From the IMG/VR virus record IMGVR_UViG_3300013132_005449, positions 1 to 42,517 of that record: a stretch of DNA of 42,517 nucleotides. One strand, written 5' to 3'. Position numbers and translations under genes: made by a program. This DNA comes from a virus. The notes below the pieces were generated by a model, which was not told the origin of the DNA, did no database searches, and saw only the letters and a program-made list of their open reading frames with translations. Below are positions 39,060-42,517 of this stretch, one piece after another (position 1 is the stretch's first letter; each line of letters starts with the position of its first letter).

Positions 39060-40817
39060 TTATTTTGCACCAAATAACCACCCATATTTTTGGTAATCCT
39101 GTTTGCTTGGACCTTGAGAATTGGGATGTTGTCTACCCATCTGAGGAATCATCGGGTTGAAATATTCTGATGTATTTTTGTTCTCACTTATTGCTGTTGA
39201 CCACGAGTTCAACATAGCCTTTGTGTGATTAACCACTTTTAGTAACGATTGGAATGATTTTTCCGCAGTGTATATTGCCATCGAGATAGCCATAATACAA
39301 TCGTCATGATGACCTTTTTGGTGGTCAGGTCTTCCGTTCACGTAAATGAATGTGTTCATTTCATTATACAATCTATGTGAATAGGTTTTGAATCCATGTC
39401 TCACAGCTTCTTCAAATGCAGATATAATTTGTACCCTTTTTGAATTGAAATTTATACCAGGTATTTTTTCATTCAGTTTCGGGTCCCACTTCCACTTTTT
39501 TGATGGGTCTACGTTATCGACATATAAACCTGCAGGATAGGACATCTCTTGCATTTTCCTTGCAGTAGAGACCCCCATACCCCCTGTAATATCAATTACA
39601 CAAAAGGCGTTATACATTGACCCCCACTTGAATGCAATCTCCGCTATAACGTCGGGAGGCACTTTACCAACGTATTCTAATACTTGTTCCCTCTCATCAA
39701 AATCAATTATTTCAATACATGAGAAATCTTCTGAGTCACCTCTTGATACGTCAACACCCATTACATATTTGTGACTATTTTCAGGTTCTTTGAAAATCCA
39801 CAAGGAACCACCCATTAGTTTTGCCGACGGTTCTCTCAGTTGGTTTTTAGCAATTGTTTGCATCAAATCAGATTCAAATACGTTATCACCTGAACCTAAG
39901 AAATTGCATTCCAATTCCTGTGCTACCCTTCTTCTGTCGAATTTAAGTTTTTTTACCATTCCCTCAAACCACGCAGAACAAGGTTTGTAACCTTTTGTTA
40001 TGTAATCTAGCGTTATTTCATGGTCTCTTTCGTATGGATTATCTACAGATAAATCTATAACAGTATCACTTGGATAATCTTCTCGATTAAGTAGATAATG
40101 AACCAAGTCATTTGTTTTTACCATATACAAATCACGAGTATATCTTGGGTCACGATACCAAAACATTTCAGAGATTTTGAACTCATTCATGTTTCTTAAG
40201 GCTTGGTCGTAGATGTCGTAATAAATCGCATCATATCCGTTTGGAGTGGAAATTACAATTACCTTACCACCTGTAGAAAGTGACGCCATACACGCAGACC
40301 AGAAATCATTATCTGCTTCAATGAACGCCGCCTCATCAAAAATCAATATGGTTGGGGTATATCCACGAAGTGCATCCTTTGATGTTGCAACCGCCTTTAC
40401 TTCACAATCGTTTGTAAGTTTAAAATGTCTTTGTGAATTTTTTTCTGGTGAGAAACCAACACCAACCCAAGAAGGCCACTGTTCAGTAAATCCTCTTACC
40501 TTGTTTGCCATCTCAACTGACGTATCCAATTTGTTGGCAATGATTAGAATTTTTTCAGGTTTGTTTTTTTTGGCAAAAACAAGTTTTTTTGATGCCCACG
40601 CGGCAGTCACTGTAGACACACCTGCTTGTCTATACTTCAATGCAATATTTTCATTGAAATTGTCGTAATCTTCAATCAATAAAACTTGGTCAGGGAATAA
40701 ATCTAATGGTACGTATTTTTGTACTGTGTTGTCGTACGTCTGTAAATAAGTTTTAAGAGCATAAGGAGTACTCCTCATGCACTTAGTAACTTCTATAATT
40801 AATTGTTCTTTAGTCAC
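39060..40817 (-). CDS. 17: Terminase large subunit (T4 gp17-like), GTG start
   Basis: A 585-residue DNA-packaging motor. The ATPase domain has KYRQAGVST (61-69) in the Walker A place: the usual GKT lysine is absent, but a Lys lies at the loop's front as in many terminases. Walker B is ILIFDEA (157-163) and the coupling motif is VISTPNG (188-194). The nuclease domain has GVDVSRGD (Asp356), CVIDITGG (Asp409) and HHDD (503-506). It cuts concatemeric DNA and pumps it through the portal. The start is GTG at 40817 (AATAGGTGACT), 9 nt after the upstream stop, with no in-frame ATG nearby. Confidence 0.95.
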   Translation of the reverse strand: MTKEQLIIEVTKCMRSTPYALKTYLQTYDNTVQKYVPLDLFPDQVLLIEDYDNFNENIALKYRQAGVSTVTAAWASKKLVFAKKNKPEKILIIANKLDTSVEMANKVRGFTEQWPSWVGVGFSPEKNSQRHFKLTNDCEVKAVATSKDALRGYTPTILIFDEAAFIEADNDFWSACMASLSTGGKVIVISTPNGYDAIYYDIYDQALRNMNEFKISEMFWYRDPRYTRDLYMVKTNDLVHYLLNREDYPSDTVIDLSVDNPYERDHEITLDYITKGYKPCSAWFEGMVKKLKFDRRRVAQELECNFLGSGDNVFESDLMQTIAKNQLREPSAKLMGGSLWIFKEPENSHKYVMGVDVSRGDSEDFSCIEIIDFDEREQVLEYVGKVPPDVIAEIAFKWGSMYNAFCVIDITGGMGVSTARKMQEMSYPAGLYVDNVDPSKKWKWDPKLNEKIPGINFNSKRVQIISAFEEAVRHGFKTYSHRLYNEMNTFIYVNGRPDHQKGHHDDCIMAISMAIYTAEKSFQSLLKVVNHTKAMLNSWSTAISENKNTSEYFNPMIPQMGRQHPNSQGPSKQDYQKYGWLFGAK

Positions 40818-40826
40818 CTATTGAAA

Positions 40827-42128
40827 TCATTTAGGTCTCGATATACCTAAACTACTTAAGAAATCATCAATATCGTCGTCATCGTCCTCATCTTCCGAGT
40901 CTGAACCACTTTCTTCTTTGTAGTCATCAAACTCTCTTTTGAGTTCCTGAGCTTCTTTCATGATTTCATCAAATCTTTGGGTTGCTTTTCTGACTTTTGA
41001 TTGGTCTTCAGAAATGGCATTTCCAATAATCTCCAAAAATTCTTCGGCAGGTATTTGGTATAACTGTATGTGAAACCAATTTATCAGACCCTTATTCTCG
41101 TCTTCGAACATCTCATCAGGTAATGCGAATCTAATTTTCTCAACAATCTCAGGACCTATTCTCAATTGCATTGGTTCGTTTGATAAAAGGTCAACTTGTC
41201 CTTGAACCTTTTGTCTCATTCCTTGGTCTTGAGGTAAACCGTATCTACCTTTAGCTTCTTCAACACCTTTAACTATTTCGTGGCATAGTATTGGAAAAAT
41301 AGCACCGTATGCTTTGATTACAGTATCTGGTTTTTCTTCACCGCCTTGTTCATCACCTTCTTCTTCATCATTATCATCCAATTCAACTTTACCCGCAACT
41401 CCTTGACCTGTCTGACTCATCAATTCAATCATCTGTTCCATAGTAAAATATAGAAAATCGTTGATTGCCATGATACCCAAATAGTCTCTATAAAGAGATG
41501 GGTCGATTGCATCGAGTCTAGCTTTGACTTCAGGTTTTTGAAAAAGATAATGTCCTTTCTTAGCTGCACCTTGAATTATAGCATTGATGATATTTCTTTT
41601 GTGTTTTTCTAATTCAAGTAATTCTTCATCGGTTAAATCTTCAACATCAAACGATGGTATTTGAAATTTCGGTTCTTTTTCTTCATCCTCATCATCTTCT
41701 TCATCCTCAGGTTCATATCTGAAATTAGAAGTATCAATAGGCTCTCTATTCAAATTAGGCTCTATTTTGAACCAGTCCTCAGGGATTTCAGTTTCTTCCA
41801 AAGATGCCTCAACCGCTAATTGTTCAAGTTCATCTCTGTGTCTGCCCTCAATTCTCATGATATTAGGAAGACGGTTCATCATTTCCATATAAATCATTTG
41901 TTGAACTTGTTTGGAGCTAATATTATTATTACCTGTAACTTGTTTCAACTTGTCGGCAACTTTCCCGAAACGTGAACTAACGAGCCTTTGTACATCTTGT
42001 ACACCCTTTTTCATTGAAGGGTTTTGGGCGTAAAGACCTTGTGGGTCTCCGAGTTTTCTTTCCAAACTTGGGTCCATTCTTTCAGGTCTATCACCGTAAT
42101 TGATTTGTTCTTGTATCTTCTTTGCCAT
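40827..42128 (-). CDS. Hypothetical acidic protein upstream of terminase
   Basis: A 433-residue protein without recognised family. It has a basic N-terminus (MAKKIQEQINYGDRPERMDPSL), acidic linkers (EPEDEEDDEDEEKEP and near 255-270), a globular-looking centre (LYRDYLGIMAINDFLYFTMEQMIEL, AIFPILCHEIVKGVEEAKGRYGL) and an Asp/Glu-rich end. It occupies the place before gene 17 where T4 has the small terminase gene 16. It is too long and unlike gp16 in composition, so I do not call it that. It is 1 nt from the next gene's stop. Confidence 0.65.
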   Translation of the reverse strand: MAKKIQEQINYGDRPERMDPSLERKLGDPQGLYAQNPSMKKGVQDVQRLVSSRFGKVADKLKQVTGNNNISSKQVQQMIYMEMMNRLPNIMRIEGRHRDELEQLAVEASLEETEIPEDWFKIEPNLNREPIDTSNFRYEPEDEEDDEDEEKEPKFQIPSFDVEDLTDEELLELEKHKRNIINAIIQGAAKKGHYLFQKPEVKARLDAIDPSLYRDYLGIMAINDFLYFTMEQMIELMSQTGQGVAGKVELDDNDEEEGDEQGGEEKPDTVIKAYGAIFPILCHEIVKGVEEAKGRYGLPQDQGMRQKVQGQVDLLSNEPMQLRIGPEIVEKIRFALPDEMFEDENKGLINWFHIQLYQIPAEEFLEIIGNAISEDQSKVRKATQRFDEIMKEAQELKREFDDYKEESGSDSEDEDDDDDIDDFLSSLGISRPK

Positions 42129-42129
42129 T

Positions 42130-42516
42130 TTATTTTTCTAATAAGTTCATAATTAAATCCATAACTTCATCTTTTGCAGCTTCAGGAGAAACTTTCTTAG
42201 CTTTTGGAGCAGGATTTTCACCAGGGTTTGGATTTTTACCAGGATGTTTAGGTCTTGGTCTTGGGTCAGGTTTTGTTCCTGGTTTAGTTCCTGGTTTAGT
42301 TCCTGGTGCTGGTTTTGTTGGTGCGGTCGCAGGACCTGCTTCAGAAAGATATTTAACTAAATCTCCTTTTGTAATTCTCGGTGGTAAATTCTTTTCTACA
42401 ATTTTCATGATTTCATTTTCAAGAAATAAAGATACAGGATTTTTACCTTCCTTCAAAGATTTTTTTACATCCTTCACACATCTTTCGTACTTGTTTTTTT
42501 CCTTTGCCGACCACAT
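42130..42516 (-). CDS. Hypothetical protein with Pro/Lys repeat linker (start may lie beyond window)
   Basis: At least 128 residues. The first ATG sits one base from the window edge, so the true start could be further out. An N-terminal basic segment (KYERCVKDVKKSLKEGKNP) and a short helix region are followed by a disordered repeat linker (PGTKPGTKPGTKP, then DPRPRPKHPGKNP). A C-terminal helix follows (AKDEVMDLIMNLLEK). No family is recognised. It lies in the same late operon as terminase. Confidence 0.6.
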   Translation of the reverse strand: MWSAKEKNKYERCVKDVKKSLKEGKNPVSLFLENEIMKIVEKNLPPRITKGDLVKYLSEAGPATAPTKPAPGTKPGTKPGTKPDPRPRPKHPGKNPNPGENPAPKAKKVSPEAAKDEVMDLIMNLLEK

Positions 42517-42517
42517 G

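Noticed and set aside
40827-42128. Possible small terminase subunit (gp16)
   Set aside because: Position fits T4 order, but length (433 aa), acidic linkers and lack of gp16-like pattern do not.

Overview
The window is a gene-dense, AT-rich stretch of a tailed-phage genome: a distant T4-like myovirus whose host is probably a Bacteroidota (flavobacteria-like) bacterium. The T4 relationship rests on a large terminase, portal, prohead protease, acidic prohead scaffold and gp23-type major capsid protein lying in T4 order on the minus strand. A gp55-like late sigma factor and a gp5-like OB-fold hub protein on the plus strand support it. The Bacteroidota assignment is inference from five signs: a phage-encoded ribosomal protein bS21 of flavobacterial type, a DUF4494-like protein, two promoters matching the Bacteroidetes form (TTTG or ATTG, 20 nt, then TAnnTTTG), a flavobacteria-like signal peptide, and no Shine-Dalgarno sequence at the starts inspected.

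Layout. 1-2577 (minus): the start and most of a large adhesin/fibre protein with a LamG-like region and long Thr-Pro stalks, running off the window. 2630-5230 (plus): five small unknown or probably virion-associated proteins, one with a WYL-like domain. 5285-20493 (plus): a roughly 15-kb sugar locus with GT4, GT2, GT11, GT10 and GT23-like glycosyltransferases, an FkbM and two paralogous methyltransferases, a GDP-mannose 3,5-epimerase-like enzyme, another SDR and a DUF6165 protein. Exonuclease, dUTPase, PhoH and a degenerate HAD are interleaved. 20493-27480 (plus): a late-sigma candidate, then tail/baseplate-type structural genes. 27509-29576: a mixed accessory zone with two genes behind host-like promoters, one encoding a secreted protein. 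29534-42516 (minus): the head module, with a bS21 gene inserted on the opposite strand at 36282-36467.

Working together. Most plus-strand genes overlap or abut (TAATG, ATGA, TGATG), suggesting translationally coupled operons. Where a gap larger than about 15 nt precedes a probable virion gene, a sense-strand TATTTAT box almost always lies 3-29 nt before the start, on both strands. The gp55-like protein is the natural candidate to read it. Rho-independent terminators at 34751-34777 and 30776-30803 bracket the scaffold/capsid unit. The sugar locus could build an L-galactose- or fucose-type glycan, either on the phage's own Thr-rich fibres or on the host surface. No tRNA, CRISPR array, insertion sequence or integrase was seen, and no stretch over 300 bases lacks a gene.
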